From: an uncultured Draconibacterium sp.
GTDB taxonomy: Bacteria > Bacteroidota > Bacteroidia > Bacteroidales > Prolixibacteraceae
Assembly: GCF_963676735.1 (NCBI RefSeq)
Contig: NZ_OY781464.1
Span: 1,831,001-1,895,000, forward strand
Length of the DNA: 64,000 bases
Direction of reading: 5' to 3'
Shown: piece after piece, positions 7,663 to 17,773 of the stretch
Layout: each line of letters opens with the position of its first letter
How positions within the stretch are numbered: the stretch's first letter is position 1
Position numbers and translations under genes: made by a program
Notes under the pieces: model-generated
What the model was told of the DNA's origin: nothing
What the model saw: only the letters and a program-made list of their open reading frames with translations
Database searches by the model: none

Positions 7663-10584
7663 ATGAGAACTCTCTTTTTTTCATTAATTGCAATCTTCCT
7701 CTTTTCCGGGGTGTTTGCTGAAAATGATAAAATTCAAAAATTTCAACTGGATAATGGTTTAACTGTTATTTTATATGAAAATCACTCTCAACCTACAGTA
7801 TTTGGTTCGGTTGCAGTTCGAGCCGGGTCGAAAGATGATCCAAAGGATGCAACCGGATTAGCCCACTACATGGAACACGTAATGTTTAAAGGGACCCAGG
7901 AATTAGGTACATGGAATTGGGAAGCAGAACAACCACATTATGAAAAAATAATTGAATTGTACGAACAGCTGCGAACAACAGAAGACGAAACACAAAAAGC
8001 AGAACTGAATAAACAAATAAATGAAGAATCGTTGAAAGCAGGAAAGTATGCAATTCCGAACGAATTTTCAAATCTTGTTCAGGCGATGGGCGGTACAGGA
8101 CTAAATGCCGGAACCGGTTATGACTACACGTTTTATCACAATTCATTTCCGCCATTCCAAATTCAACGGTGGCTTGATTTGTATGCTCACCGTTTTGAGA
8201 ATCCTGTTTTTAGAGGTTTTCAATCGGAATTAGAAACTGTATATGAAGAGAAAAATATGTACTCCGACAATCCATACCGGGCAGTAAACAACGATTTTAT
8301 AAAAAATATGTTTGCCGAAGGGAATCCTTATGGCAGATTAATTCTTGGTACAACGGAACATCTAAAAAGTCCTTCAATAAAACGAATTAATGAATTTTAC
8401 GACGCATTTTATGTTCCCTCTAATATGGCTTTAATATTAGCAGGAGATATTAATCCTGACGAGCTTAAACCTATGATAGAGGCAACTTTTGGAAAATGGG
8501 AAAACCGCGCAGCTCAGGGAAAATCGATTATTCCCGAAAATGTTGCCATATCGAAGCCAGTACGAATAAAAGAAAAATTAACTCCCTACCCTATGTTGTT
8601 GGTTGGTTTTCAGGGAGTCGATGTGTCACATGAAGACCGTTATTCGGTCGATTTCTGTGCAAGACTTTTATCAAATAGTAACCAAACAGGGTTGTTAGAT
8701 AGACTGGTATTAGATGGAGATTTAATTAATGTTAGTGCTTCGCATCAACAATATAAACATGCCGGGCTGGTTGCAATTCAGGCAATTCCTACCTTCGATC
8801 TAAGCCAAATGAAATTTATGTCATTGAGTGTAGTTGAAAAACTTATTGATGCAGAAATAGCTAAACTTAAAAAGGGAGAGTTTGATGCCTGGTTGATTGA
8901 TGCTTTTAAGGATGAATTAATCAAACAACATGAAATGAGTAGAGAAACCCCTATGAATGTTGGCCTACAGCTCATGAATACTTTTGTTTATGAATTACCA
9001 TTAGAAGATTTTACAGCCTATAAGGAACAAATAATGGCTGTTACAAAAGAAGATGTAATTCGTGCAGCCAATAAGTATTTCACTAAAAACAGGGTTACTT
9101 ATTTATCCGATATTGGCGAACCTGAAAAAGATGCCTTAAAAAAACCAGAGTATAAACCCATCGATCCAGAACCAGGCCATCAATCGGCCTATACTAATCA
9201 TTTTAAAACCATTGAATTAAGTGACATAAAAGAAAACTTTGTTGATTTTGACAAAGAAGTTACCAAATCAGAATTGGCACCGGGAGTAAAACTTTACCTC
9301 ACTCCCAATAAACAAAACGATATTTTTTCGCTGGTAATTAAATATGGCGTGGGAAGTGCAAAAATACCTACGCTTGATTTGGCAACCTCGCTTATGAACA
9401 ATGCCGGTATTATGGCACAATACAAGCCACAGGAGCTAAAAAAAGAATACAGTAAATTGGGTTGTTCTGTACGTTTTTTTAATAACGATAGCTACCTGTA
9501 TATTATTCTGGAAGGTAATGAGGCAAATCTTGGACAGGCCTGCCAACTTTTATCCAGAACTTACCTGTTGCCTGAATTGGATGAAAAACAAATGAATAAT
9601 GTAATTGGTAGCGAAATTGGAATGCGCAGAATTGAAGAAAAAGATAAAGACATGCAAGCCAATGCCTTACGTGATTATATGATTTACGGTGAAGAATCAC
9701 CTGAATTAAATAGGTTATCAACCGCAGAAATTCGCTCGCTCTCAATTTCAGATCTTACCGGCGATTTTATTTTAGCAACCCATTACGAGGCAAGTGTTCA
9801 TTATGTGGGAAGAATGGAGCATAAACAGTTATTGGAAACCTTACGAGGAAATCTTGCATTTCCTGCAGATCTTAAGAAATCAGCATCACCTTATGTTCGG
9901 TCTGTTGTGAAAGAGAACACGGAGTCCATCTTATTTCTTAATAATCCGGATGCCCGTCAAAGTGAGATTTACTTGTTTGTTAATGGTTCAGATTATCAAC
10001 TCAACAAACAACCACAAATAAATGCTTTCAACCAATACTTTAGTGGTGGCTTTAATGGTCTTGTTATTCAAGAATTACGAGAGAAAAGATCGTTTGCTTA
10101 TTCTGCAGGAGCAACTTACCTAACTCCACCGTTACCTGGCAATCCTGGTTACCATTTAGGATATATTGGAACACAGGCAGATAAAACAGCGGATGCTGTT
10201 GAAGAATTTGTAAAATTGATTAAGGAAATGCCAGAAAAACCAGAACGTATAATAAATATAAAAAACTATCTTGTTCAATCATCAAAAGCTAATCGTCCGA
10301 ATTTTCGTAATCTTAGTCAGAGCATCGAGAGTTGGTCGCAAAGAGGATATGCTGAAGACCCCAACAAATTATTATTGCCAAAATACGAAAAGCTTACTTT
10401 TGAAGACATATTAGCCTTTTACAAAAAAGAAATTGCAGAGAAACCAATTAAAATAGCCATTGTTGGTAATAAAAAGGAAATAGATATGGAAAAACTGGAA
10501 AGCATTGCAAGAATTGAAAAAATAAATGTTAATAAACTCTTTAAAGATGAAAACGCAGTAACGTTGCCGCGTTTTAATGAATAA
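7663..10584 (+). CDS. M16 family zinc metallopeptidase, two-repeat form, exported
   Basis: A 973-residue protein with a signal peptide (1-19). The inverted zinc motif HYMEH at residues 68-72 is complete (HxxEH), and the distal glutamate is in ETVYEEKNM near residue 195, so the N-terminal half should be catalytic. After HYMEH comes a charged helical insert of about 60 residues, which I recall from other Bacteroidota M16 proteins. The second half (about 530-973) repeats the M16 fold without HxxEH and carries the substrate-cage RSFAYSAGA motif. Proteins of this build degrade peptides in the periplasm. It is monocistronic, and a terminator follows at 10609. Confidence 0.92.
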   Translation: MRTLFFSLIAIFLFSGVFAENDKIQKFQLDNGLTVILYENHSQPTVFGSVAVRAGSKDDPKDATGLAHYMEHVMFKGTQELGTWNWEAEQPHYEKIIELYEQLRTTEDETQKAELNKQINEESLKAGKYAIPNEFSNLVQAMGGTGLNAGTGYDYTFYHNSFPPFQIQRWLDLYAHRFENPVFRGFQSELETVYEEKNMYSDNPYRAVNNDFIKNMFAEGNPYGRLILGTTEHLKSPSIKRINEFYDAFYVPSNMALILAGDINPDELKPMIEATFGKWENRAAQGKSIIPENVAISKPVRIKEKLTPYPMLLVGFQGVDVSHEDRYSVDFCARLLSNSNQTGLLDRLVLDGDLINVSASHQQYKHAGLVAIQAIPTFDLSQMKFMSLSVVEKLIDAEIAKLKKGEFDAWLIDAFKDELIKQHEMSRETPMNVGLQLMNTFVYELPLEDFTAYKEQIMAVTKEDVIRAANKYFTKNRVTYLSDIGEPEKDALKKPEYKPIDPEPGHQSAYTNHFKTIELSDIKENFVDFDKEVTKSELAPGVKLYLTPNKQNDIFSLVIKYGVGSAKIPTLDLATSLMNNAGIMAQYKPQELKKEYSKLGCSVRFFNNDSYLYIILEGNEANLGQACQLLSRTYLLPELDEKQMNNVIGSEIGMRRIEEKDKDMQANALRDYMIYGEESPELNRLSTAEIRSLSISDLTGDFILATHYEASVHYVGRMEHKQLLETLRGNLAFPADLKKSASPYVRSVVKENTESILFLNNPDARQSEIYLFVNGSDYQLNKQPQINAFNQYFSGGFNGLVIQELREKRSFAYSAGATYLTPPLPGNPGYHLGYIGTQADKTADAVEEFVKLIKEMPEKPERIINIKNYLVQSSKANRPNFRNLSQSIESWSQRGYAEDPNKLLLPKYEKLTFEDILAFYKKEIAEKPIKIAIVGNKKEIDMEKLESIARIEKINVNKLFKDENAVTLPRFNE

Positions 10585-10608
10585 TAGGAATACTAATACT
10601 AACAAGCT

Positions 10609-10641
10609 ATCCCCGGTTGGTTTCTGATCGGGGATTTTTTT
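10609..10641 (+). terminator. Rho-independent terminator after M16 gene
   Basis: ATCCCCG (10609-10615) pairs with CGGGGAT (10629-10635), followed directly by a T-run. It sits 25 bases after the M16 stop. Confidence 0.8.
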
Positions 10642-10925
10642 CCAAATTAAAATGTATGCCAATCATTCTTTAATATTCCATCAATTTGGAAGTGTAATAT
10701 TTTGTACTTTTTAACATTTTTCAAATACCTATTTGCTTTGGCATCAAATTAAATTATTTATTGCGCACTCCTATTTATAATTATTTCAAAATAAAACCTC
10801 TTGTTATTAAACAAAAAAAGGAATGTTAGTGCTTTTTGCAATAACTTCTATGTGAAATTAGATGGCTAGGCTATTCGTTAAATGATGGTAAGAAATGCCC
10901 AAAAATACATAAGCTTCCTCCCAAA
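10642..10925. other. AT-rich spacer between convergent genes
   Basis: About 280 bases between two terminators, on the 3' side of both neighbouring genes. I see no ORF or RNA gene. Confidence 0.5.
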
Positions 10926-10959
10926 AAAAGAGGGCTGCTCGTCCGAACAACCCTCTTTT
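10926..10959 (-). terminator. Terminator after SusC/SusD unit
   Basis: AAAAGAGGG (10926-10934) pairs with CCCTCTTTT (10951-10959). On the minus strand this gives a GC-flanked hairpin with T-run downstream of the susD-type stop. Confidence 0.75.
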
Positions 10960-10986
10960 AGAGAAAATATACTTTTAATATTTCGA

Positions 10987-12750
10987 TTAAATCGCAGGTT
11001 TGATTCGACCAGCTGATTTTGTTGATTTCAATAAGTTATCAATATAGGCACTTTTTTCTTGTCCAGGAACAGGTAAGCTCGTTGGAAGTGTACCCATTTT
11101 GTTGTTGTCAGCATCGCTAATACCATCGTTCGCTTGAATTTCCTGCTGAGGAATTGGCCACAATCGATAAGGAGCATCAGCAGGAATGTTGAAGATAGCC
11201 AATGCACCATAATTTGTATCTACAGATCCGTCAACCTCTTTATAGCGAATAGCTGGTTTTTCCAGGCGCATCAAATCGAACCACGATAAACCTTCGCCCC
11301 AGAATTCAATACGGCGCTGCAGCCAGATTTCGTCTTGCAACTCTTGTGCAGAACTTGCCTGGCTAACAAATCCAGGATTACGATTGTTTTGTACCCATGT
11401 TTCTAATGCTGCTTTTCCTTCGCCAAAGCTACCACCCATAGCTTTTCCTTCAGCAATAATTAATTCCATTTCGGAAGCACGCATTAATGGAAAATCGTTA
11501 GAGTTTTCCTGGCTAGTCATTAGCTTATTAGTAGGTGCAAATTTAACGCTTGTATAAGGTTCCATTCCCATAACAGCCCAAAATGGTCCGTAATCAGGAG
11601 AATAGGGTACGCCAAACCAATTAAAGAAAGTCTCAGCAGCATGGCCACTTTGTTCGTATTGTGTTAACGCTGATGCCTGGTAATTTTCATTAAGAAACCA
11701 TCCTTTACGTACATCGCTTTCCGGAATTTCATTATACAATAACTTGTTCACTTTTTTCCAGGTACCAACGATAGTAGTATAACCTCCATAACCAAAACAG
11801 AGATTAGTGCACATTGAAGTCCAATTACAAATACCCGATTTGGTAGCATCATCTTCTGCAGTAATAATACATCCCCACATAATGCCAGGAACAGTAACAT
11901 CGTCAAAGTTAGGGACTGCCACATCGGCCATCGACATCGACGATTCACCACTAACCTGCAATGCCATGGCTGCATCTGTTGCTGCTTCATTCCAGTTTTG
12001 CATAACCAAATTAACTCTTGCTCTAATACCATAGGCAACTGCAAGGTTGACAGCTGATACGTCAGGGCGCGAAGGAACTCCATCTGCAGAAAGGTACGTA
12101 ATTGCATCGTTCAAGTCGTCCATAATTAATTCGTAAACCTCACCCACGGTAGCTCGCGGATTGTTTGTCAATTCTTCTTCAGTTGTTTCATCTGTTACAA
12201 TTGGAACTGCTGGTTTATCTTGATTGCCAACATAAGTAAACTGAAATAATTGCACTAGATTGAAGTAATCATATGCTCTAATGGCAAGAGCTTGTCCCAA
12301 ATAATTCTTAGCAACAGGATCTTCTGTTTCGCGATCCATTTTGCTAATAATTGAATTGGCTGTACGCATTTGCATATAAAATTGATTCCAAACCACACGC
12401 GGAGCACGATATGTAAAGTTGCGGTTAGTAAGGTCTTGTTCTCCACTAAACCAGTTATAACCAGTAACATCGCCCACAAGATCTTGGCCATTATGGTCTA
12501 ATTTGGCGGCAATACCTGGCATTCCAAAATCTTCCTGAAAGTTACTACTACCAGTAGTTGCAGGCCATGCTTTCATAATTGAGTAAAGTCCGTTTACCTC
12601 TGACTGCAATTTAGCTGGGTCTTTGGCAAGTACATCTTTTACTTGGTCTTCCGTGAGGATAGATCCATCGGGTTGAACATCCAGATGGTCCTCGCATCCG
12701 GCAAAGAATGCTACGGCGACAATTGCAAATAAATATTTAATTTTTTTCAT
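10987..12750 (-). CDS. SusD/RagB family nutrient-binding outer-membrane lipoprotein
   Basis: A 587-residue lipoprotein. The signal ends in a lipobox with Cys19 (FFAGC), so the mature protein is lipid-anchored on the cell surface. The SusD-like N-terminal TPR region (about 30-220) contains the family segment GQALAIRAYDYFNLVQLF. The C-terminal RagB/SusD domain ends with RRIEFWGEGLSWFDLMR and a closing YRLWPIPQQEI stretch, both typical. It pairs with the SusC receptor encoded just upstream on the same strand (17-base gap) and acts as the substrate-capturing lid. The ligand is unknown: no glycoside hydrolase or peptidase gene accompanies the pair, so sugar or peptide are both possible. Confidence 0.95.
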   Translation of the reverse strand: MKKIKYLFAIVAVAFFAGCEDHLDVQPDGSILTEDQVKDVLAKDPAKLQSEVNGLYSIMKAWPATTGSSNFQEDFGMPGIAAKLDHNGQDLVGDVTGYNWFSGEQDLTNRNFTYRAPRVVWNQFYMQMRTANSIISKMDRETEDPVAKNYLGQALAIRAYDYFNLVQLFQFTYVGNQDKPAVPIVTDETTEEELTNNPRATVGEVYELIMDDLNDAITYLSADGVPSRPDVSAVNLAVAYGIRARVNLVMQNWNEAATDAAMALQVSGESSMSMADVAVPNFDDVTVPGIMWGCIITAEDDATKSGICNWTSMCTNLCFGYGGYTTIVGTWKKVNKLLYNEIPESDVRKGWFLNENYQASALTQYEQSGHAAETFFNWFGVPYSPDYGPFWAVMGMEPYTSVKFAPTNKLMTSQENSNDFPLMRASEMELIIAEGKAMGGSFGEGKAALETWVQNNRNPGFVSQASSAQELQDEIWLQRRIEFWGEGLSWFDLMRLEKPAIRYKEVDGSVDTNYGALAIFNIPADAPYRLWPIPQQEIQANDGISDADNNKMGTLPTSLPVPGQEKSAYIDNLLKSTKSAGRIKPAI

Positions 12751-12767
12751 CTTATGCTTCCTTTCTT

Positions 12768-15700
12768 TTAAAATTTAACTTTAGCACCAAGCGAGATGGT
12801 TCTGATGGCAGAATATCCAAAATCTGTTGATCCGCTGAAATTCTGACGAGGATCGAGGCCTTCTCTTTTCGAGAATAAAGCTACGTTATCGGCTGCTGCA
12901 TATACACGAACCGATTTGAGTTTAATCTTGTCTAACACTGTTTTTGGAAGGGTGTATCCCAAAGTTATGTTATTAATGGCAAGGTAGTCTGAATCAATTA
13001 AGAAACGATCAGAACTTGCATTGTAGTCTTTACTTCCATAATTTACCGCAGGAATATTTGAATCATTGTTTTCAGAACTCCAGGAGTTTAGTATATCTTT
13101 ATGCCAGTTACTACCAGCTTCTCCGGCTTCTCCAGCGTGCATAAGAGTCTGATAAATATAATCATAGGTTAAACCTCCTAAGCCATAAGTACATGCAACT
13201 GAGAAGTCAAAACCATATGCTTCTATAGTTGTTCCAAAACCACCTGAGATATCAGGTAATGAAGTACCAGGACTTGCACTATTTTCTTTCAATGAAGCTT
13301 CTGCATAGTCTTCAGTTACACCAAAAGTACCATCTTCGTTAGTTGTACGCCATTGTGATGCACCGGTTTCAGTATTTACACCTGCATAAACAGGGTACCA
13401 GTAATCATAGATACTTCCTCCAACCTTAAGAATTCTTCTGCCATTTATATATCCATCCGGATCTGAAAATTGTTCAGGCAATGTCAGAATTTCATTTTTG
13501 AAATGAGTTCCGTTTACATAAACCGACCAGTTAATGTCGTTTGATTTAATTATGTTAGCATTTAAGGTAAATTCAACACCATGGTTTTTCATCGAACCAA
13601 TGTTGTCAGGATAAGAAGAATATCCGGCAGATGCAGGAACAGGAATGTAATATAACATGTCTTCAACTTTTCTGCTGAAGTATTCAACCGATCCATCCAA
13701 TAAGCTGTTAAGCAATGTAAAATCAACACCAACGTTTAAGTTGTAGCTTGTTTCCCAGGTAATGTTTTCGTTTCCTTTATAATCTAATTCAATTGCAAAA
13801 TCGTCATTCGAGTTTTTCACATAGAACTGATCTTGATATGGTTGGTAGTTCTGAACACCACCAGATAAAAGCGCATCGTTTCCTTGTGCTCCATAACTTG
13901 CTTTAAGTTTTAAGAAGTCAACCCAATCAATACCACTCATAAACGACTCTTTGTTCATCACCCAGGAAGCACCTACCGACCAGAAGTTACCCCAACGGTT
14001 ATCAGGATGGAAGCGAGAAGAACCGTCTCTTCTGAAACTTCCTGACGCAAAATATTTGTCTTCGTAATCATACTGAACCCGTGAAAGAAAACCTTCTACA
14101 AAATAACCATTGCTTGAAGACCCAGTTGAAGGATTTAGTATGGCATTCGAAATTTCCTCACTTTCAGGGTCGTATAAGTTTCTTTTGCTTCCGTAAAGAC
14201 TTGTCCATTTTCTGTCGTATGTCTCATGACCTACCAGAACATTAATGTTATGTGCACCAAATTCTTTTACATATGTTAGTAATTGCTGCATTGTAAAAGC
14301 AGAATAGCGGCTACTTGTTTTATAAACAGATCCACCGTAGTCGGCACTTTGTCCGTAGTAAGCATTCGATTTGTCCATATAACGAGTATTGTCAACATCG
14401 TAACCTAAGTTAAGATTGAATTTTAAACCTTCATAGAGTTTAAATTCTGCAAAACCTTTCAGGTTTAAAAGATCTACATTATACTGTTGAACATCTAACT
14501 CAAGGTCTGAAGCCGGATTGGCAATCGACATAACCGGACGAGTCAATCCAGGATACTCGCCTGTTCCATAATCATACAAGGTATGTCCCTGCTCATCTAC
14601 TTTAATGGCGCCATTTGCATCACGCACGTATAAAGGATAAATAGGCGCAACAATACGGCTTACGTAGAACAAGTTTTTAGAACTTAATCCACTCTGGCTG
14701 TCAGGAGATTTACTTTCATAGTTCGTATAACCAAGGTTTCCGCCAACTTTTGCCCAATCATTAATTTGATAGTCAGAGTTAATGCGAGCAGTAATACGTT
14801 CGAAACCTGAGTTTGAAATAATACCTTCGTCATTGAGATAGTTTAACGAAAAATAAGTAGTTTGTTTTTCGTTACCGCCACCAACTGACAAGCTGTATTC
14901 TTGTCTCATTTGGTTATCGCCGAATAACTCGTCATACCAGTCATCGTTTTGCAGGTAATAATCATTAGCCCAAACACGGCCTAAAGTCGCACTTGAATTA
15001 ATTCTTCCGTTTTGTCCAATCAACAATTGACCATCAGGAACTGTGTAGATATTGTATTCCAACCCCTGATCACCAAACATTAATTGGTTTGCAGCAGCAT
15101 TAGCGGCAGCTTCATCACCATCGAACTGATCCCTGTATATACCTTCATAATATTTTTCATAATACATTGCAGGATCGTCCATAATGTCGTATTCAGGAAT
15201 AGCTCGTTGGTTGATACCAACTCTAAAGTCAAAGTTAACTTCGAGTTTACCTTTTTTACCTTTTTTGGTAGTAATAAGGATTACTCCATTAGCACCACGT
15301 GCACCATAAAGAGCTGAAGATGCAGCATCTTTAAGAACAGTTACCGACTCAATATCTTGCGGACTGATAGCTGAAATATCTTCCCCGAAAGGAATACCAT
15401 CTACAACGTAAAGAGGTGCACTTGAAGCACTCATCGATCCAACACCACGGATACGGATTTGTGCAGAAGTTCCTGGCTGTCCGGTACTACTTGCTACCTG
15501 AATACCAGAAGTTACACCGGTCAGAGCCTGTGAAACGTTCGAGACTTGTCTTTTTTCCAATGTTTCAGCTTCTACAACAGAAGCTGCACCAGTGAAAGAC
15601 TCTTTTGTAGCAGTTCCATATGCCACAACTATTACTTCGTCTAGTCCAACTAAATCGGCTTCAAGAACTGCGTCAACTTTTGATCCACTAATTTCAACCT

Positions 15701-15947
15701 CCTGTGTTCTCATTCCAACAAAGGAGAAAACTAGTAATTGAGCATCAGCAGGAACATCCAACTGGTACTCACCGTCCAGATTCGTTACTGTACCAATTGT
15801 GGTACCTTTAACACTTACTGAAACACCGGGTATTCCAGTACCATCATCGGAACTGGTCACAGTACCGCTGATACTTTTTACCTGTGCTTCAACCACAAGC
15901 ATGCCAAAAAAAGCAATGCCAAATAGCATTAGCGCAATTTTTTTCAT
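12768..15947 (-). CDS. SusC/RagA family TonB-dependent outer-membrane receptor
   Basis: About 1059 residues from an ATG at 15945-15947. I prefer this start to an ATG 33 bases earlier because it places a basic MKK directly before the hydrophobic signal core. After the signal peptide comes the CarboxypepD-like domain (SISGTVTSSDDGTGIPGVSV). Next is a plug domain with IRIRGVGS and PLYVVDGIP, then the long 22-strand-type barrel ending in an aromatic (AKVKF). It imports the ligand captured by the SusD partner using TonB energy; an ExbB/ExbD/TonB set lies at 45.5-47.7 kb. No ECF sigma, anti-sigma or hybrid sensor gene is adjacent, so regulation is not visible. Confidence 0.95.
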   Translation of the reverse strand: MKKIALMLFGIAFFGMLVVEAQVKSISGTVTSSDDGTGIPGVSVSVKGTTIGTVTNLDGEYQLDVPADAQLLVFSFVGMRTQEVEISGSKVDAVLEADLVGLDEVIVVAYGTATKESFTGAASVVEAETLEKRQVSNVSQALTGVTSGIQVASSTGQPGTSAQIRIRGVGSMSASSAPLYVVDGIPFGEDISAISPQDIESVTVLKDAASSALYGARGANGVILITTKKGKKGKLEVNFDFRVGINQRAIPEYDIMDDPAMYYEKYYEGIYRDQFDGDEAAANAAANQLMFGDQGLEYNIYTVPDGQLLIGQNGRINSSATLGRVWANDYYLQNDDWYDELFGDNQMRQEYSLSVGGGNEKQTTYFSLNYLNDEGIISNSGFERITARINSDYQINDWAKVGGNLGYTNYESKSPDSQSGLSSKNLFYVSRIVAPIYPLYVRDANGAIKVDEQGHTLYDYGTGEYPGLTRPVMSIANPASDLELDVQQYNVDLLNLKGFAEFKLYEGLKFNLNLGYDVDNTRYMDKSNAYYGQSADYGGSVYKTSSRYSAFTMQQLLTYVKEFGAHNINVLVGHETYDRKWTSLYGSKRNLYDPESEEISNAILNPSTGSSSNGYFVEGFLSRVQYDYEDKYFASGSFRRDGSSRFHPDNRWGNFWSVGASWVMNKESFMSGIDWVDFLKLKASYGAQGNDALLSGGVQNYQPYQDQFYVKNSNDDFAIELDYKGNENITWETSYNLNVGVDFTLLNSLLDGSVEYFSRKVEDMLYYIPVPASAGYSSYPDNIGSMKNHGVEFTLNANIIKSNDINWSVYVNGTHFKNEILTLPEQFSDPDGYINGRRILKVGGSIYDYWYPVYAGVNTETGASQWRTTNEDGTFGVTEDYAEASLKENSASPGTSLPDISGGFGTTIEAYGFDFSVACTYGLGGLTYDYIYQTLMHAGEAGEAGSNWHKDILNSWSSENNDSNIPAVNYGSKDYNASSDRFLIDSDYLAINNITLGYTLPKTVLDKIKLKSVRVYAAADNVALFSKREGLDPRQNFSGSTDFGYSAIRTISLGAKVKF

Positions 15948-16350
15948 AGAATAAAATTTATTAATTAGTAAATAACTCACTCACTTTAAATACTCGGCAA
16001 CAAATTAGTAAAAAAAAACATGAATTAACAAATATTTACACCATTAACACATTGTGCTAAACTTGGTTTATTATTCATTTTTGTTTTACACTGTTTCTTC
16101 AACTCGCTGTAAATTCTTTTGTTATATGCCTTAATACTTCTAACAAAAGTAACTAATGGTAAATAAAATTAAGTGACTTTTATCATTTATTAAGGATGAA
16201 AAGGTATTTACCCACAAAATATTTTAGTATACTTTAACAATTAGGCAACTTTGTTATATGCTTTTTATATCAATAAATTATGTTGACATAATAGTGAATT
16301 CATTTGTAGCTAACAGTTCAAATACCTACTCTTTTTTTAACACATAACTC
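15948..16350. other. 403-base AT-rich region upstream of SusC gene
   Basis: A very AT-rich leader/promoter region for the SusC gene, read on the minus strand. A TACTTTTG box occurs on the minus strand at 16144-16151, but no well-spaced TTG accompanies it. No ORF or structured RNA is recognised. Confidence 0.4.
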
Positions 16351-17238
16351 TTAGTTCTTTTTACCAAGAATTTTCTTGCGTTCCCGCTTGTTCATTTCTA
16401 GCACTTTAATGTTTTTGGGATGATATACACTATAAGTTTTTGATGAGTTTAAAATTGCACGTTCCCCTGTTTCAGAAATCACAAACTGCGGAATTACAAA
16501 TGATAATTGTTTGGTAAATAGTGAGTCATGATAGATTAGTAAGAAGAGCTCTCCTGTTTGAGAAGTAACTCTACCAATTTTTTGTCCGGAATAAACTTTT
16601 TGTCCGACTTTTAATTGTGCTGACGCAGTATTAATATTATGATAACATATAAGTGTGCCATCGTTGTGCAATACAGTTAAACTGTTATTCCAGGTATGAT
16701 ACCATAAGCGCGAATCGCCATTTCTTTCTTGTTTTGTTATTTCCACAACAATACCGGTTCGGCATGCAAATAGTTCCGTGCCTTTGTTTGCTTTAAAGCC
16801 TGTTGCCGACCAGGAGTCAATACCTTCAGTTCCCCAAAAACCATCAATACTTTTTACATCAAAAATGGCAACTTCACTTGCAGGCTTAAATGGTAACAAA
16901 TATGGGAAATCCAGATCAGCATCAGCTGTAGGGTCAGAACGATATGTTTTAATTTCATAGTGAAACCGGGGCACATCTGCATCTAAATCACGCTGCAAGG
17001 TAAATAAGTCATTGTAGCCTGGAGCAAGCCGTTTTACATATGGCAGTGGTTCGTTAAATGTGGTGTTTTCAATATCACCAAAGTTGATATGCAAAAACAG
17101 TGGTACTTCAGCATTATTGTTGGCACTAAATATACAATCCCCTATCCCATTGTAATCGGCCTGCACCTCTACAAATTGAGCCGAACAAATTACCGGGATA
17201 CAACTTAGAAATAATAAATAGATAAGTTTTTGAAGCAT
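16351..17238 (-). CDS. Exported LytM/M23-like protein lacking zinc ligands
   Basis: A 295-residue protein with a signal peptide (1-20). Residues about 148-237 follow the M23/LytM beta-sheet order: KANKGTELFACRTGIVVEI, then NSLTVLHNDGTLICYH, then KVGQKVYSGQKIGRVTSQTG. The first metal motif (HxxxD) is absent, and the last HxH is replaced by LFLLIY around residues 231-236. Only His200 of the usual set remains. It is therefore probably a non-catalytic LytM domain that binds peptidoglycan or regulates other enzymes. The N-terminal 120 residues form an all-beta region I do not recognise. The C-terminus is strongly basic (KRERKKILGKKN). It is transcribed away from the DUF4268 gene. Confidence 0.75.
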   Translation of the reverse strand: MLQKLIYLLFLSCIPVICSAQFVEVQADYNGIGDCIFSANNNAEVPLFLHINFGDIENTTFNEPLPYVKRLAPGYNDLFTLQRDLDADVPRFHYEIKTYRSDPTADADLDFPYLLPFKPASEVAIFDVKSIDGFWGTEGIDSWSATGFKANKGTELFACRTGIVVEITKQERNGDSRLWYHTWNNSLTVLHNDGTLICYHNINTASAQLKVGQKVYSGQKIGRVTSQTGELFLLIYHDSLFTKQLSFVIPQFVISETGERAILNSSKTYSVYHPKNIKVLEMNKRERKKILGKKN

Positions 17239-17286
17239 GGCGTTTCTGTATTGTTACCGACTTAAAAGTAAAAATTAAAATTAGAT

Positions 17287-17294
17287 TACCTTTG
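17287..17294 (+). promoter_or_regulatory. TAnnTTTG box just before DUF4268 start
   Basis: TACCTTTG matches the Bacteroidota -7 consensus but ends only 4 bases before the ATG at 17299. No TTG is at normal spacing. If used, the transcript would be nearly leaderless. Confidence 0.3.
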
Positions 17295-17298
17295 GCAC

Positions 17299-17769
17299 AT
17301 GTATTCAAAAGAAGAATTAAAGCAACTAAATATTAACTTTTGGCAATTGTTTGACAAGCGATGTGGAGGCCATTCTGTTTTAAAATACAGAAGGAGAAAA
17401 TGGGTGCTGCATAAAACAAAAATTAAAGGAGTTGCTTTACGTTTTGATGTGAATCGCCAGGATGCCAAGGTTTTAATAGAATTAGGAAACAAGAATGAAA
17501 ACCTACGATTTAAAGCCTATGAGTTTTTAGAAAAATATAAAGTAGTATTGGAAACAGGATTTGAAAATGGACTTATTTGGGAATTTTACCACGAGCGCGA
17601 AGACAGTGGTGCCGAAATTTGCCGGATTTATACCTGCTTGCCAAATGTTGATTTTCATCGGCAAAACCAATGGCCTGATATTTTTGATTTTTTTATTGAA
17701 AATATGCTGAAACTGGAAACTAATTTTCTTGAAATTAGAGATTTGTTACAAGAGGCATTAAAAAGATAG
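17299..17769 (+). CDS. DUF4268 domain protein
   Basis: A 156-residue cytoplasmic protein matching DUF4268 in size and pattern. It has an aromatic N-terminus (INFWQLFDKR), a central strand-rich part (VALRFDVNRQDAKVLIELGNK) and ETGFENGLIWEFYHERED near 95-115, where the family has conserved acidic/aromatic residues. The fold resembles nuclease-like domains, but I see no confident catalytic triad and no function is established. It sits 4 bases before arfB and is surely co-transcribed with it. Confidence 0.82.
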   Translation: MYSKEELKQLNINFWQLFDKRCGGHSVLKYRRRKWVLHKTKIKGVALRFDVNRQDAKVLIELGNKNENLRFKAYEFLEKYKVVLETGFENGLIWEFYHEREDSGAEICRIYTCLPNVDFHRQNQWPDIFDFFIENMLKLETNFLEIRDLLQEALKR

Positions 17770-17773
17770 AATA

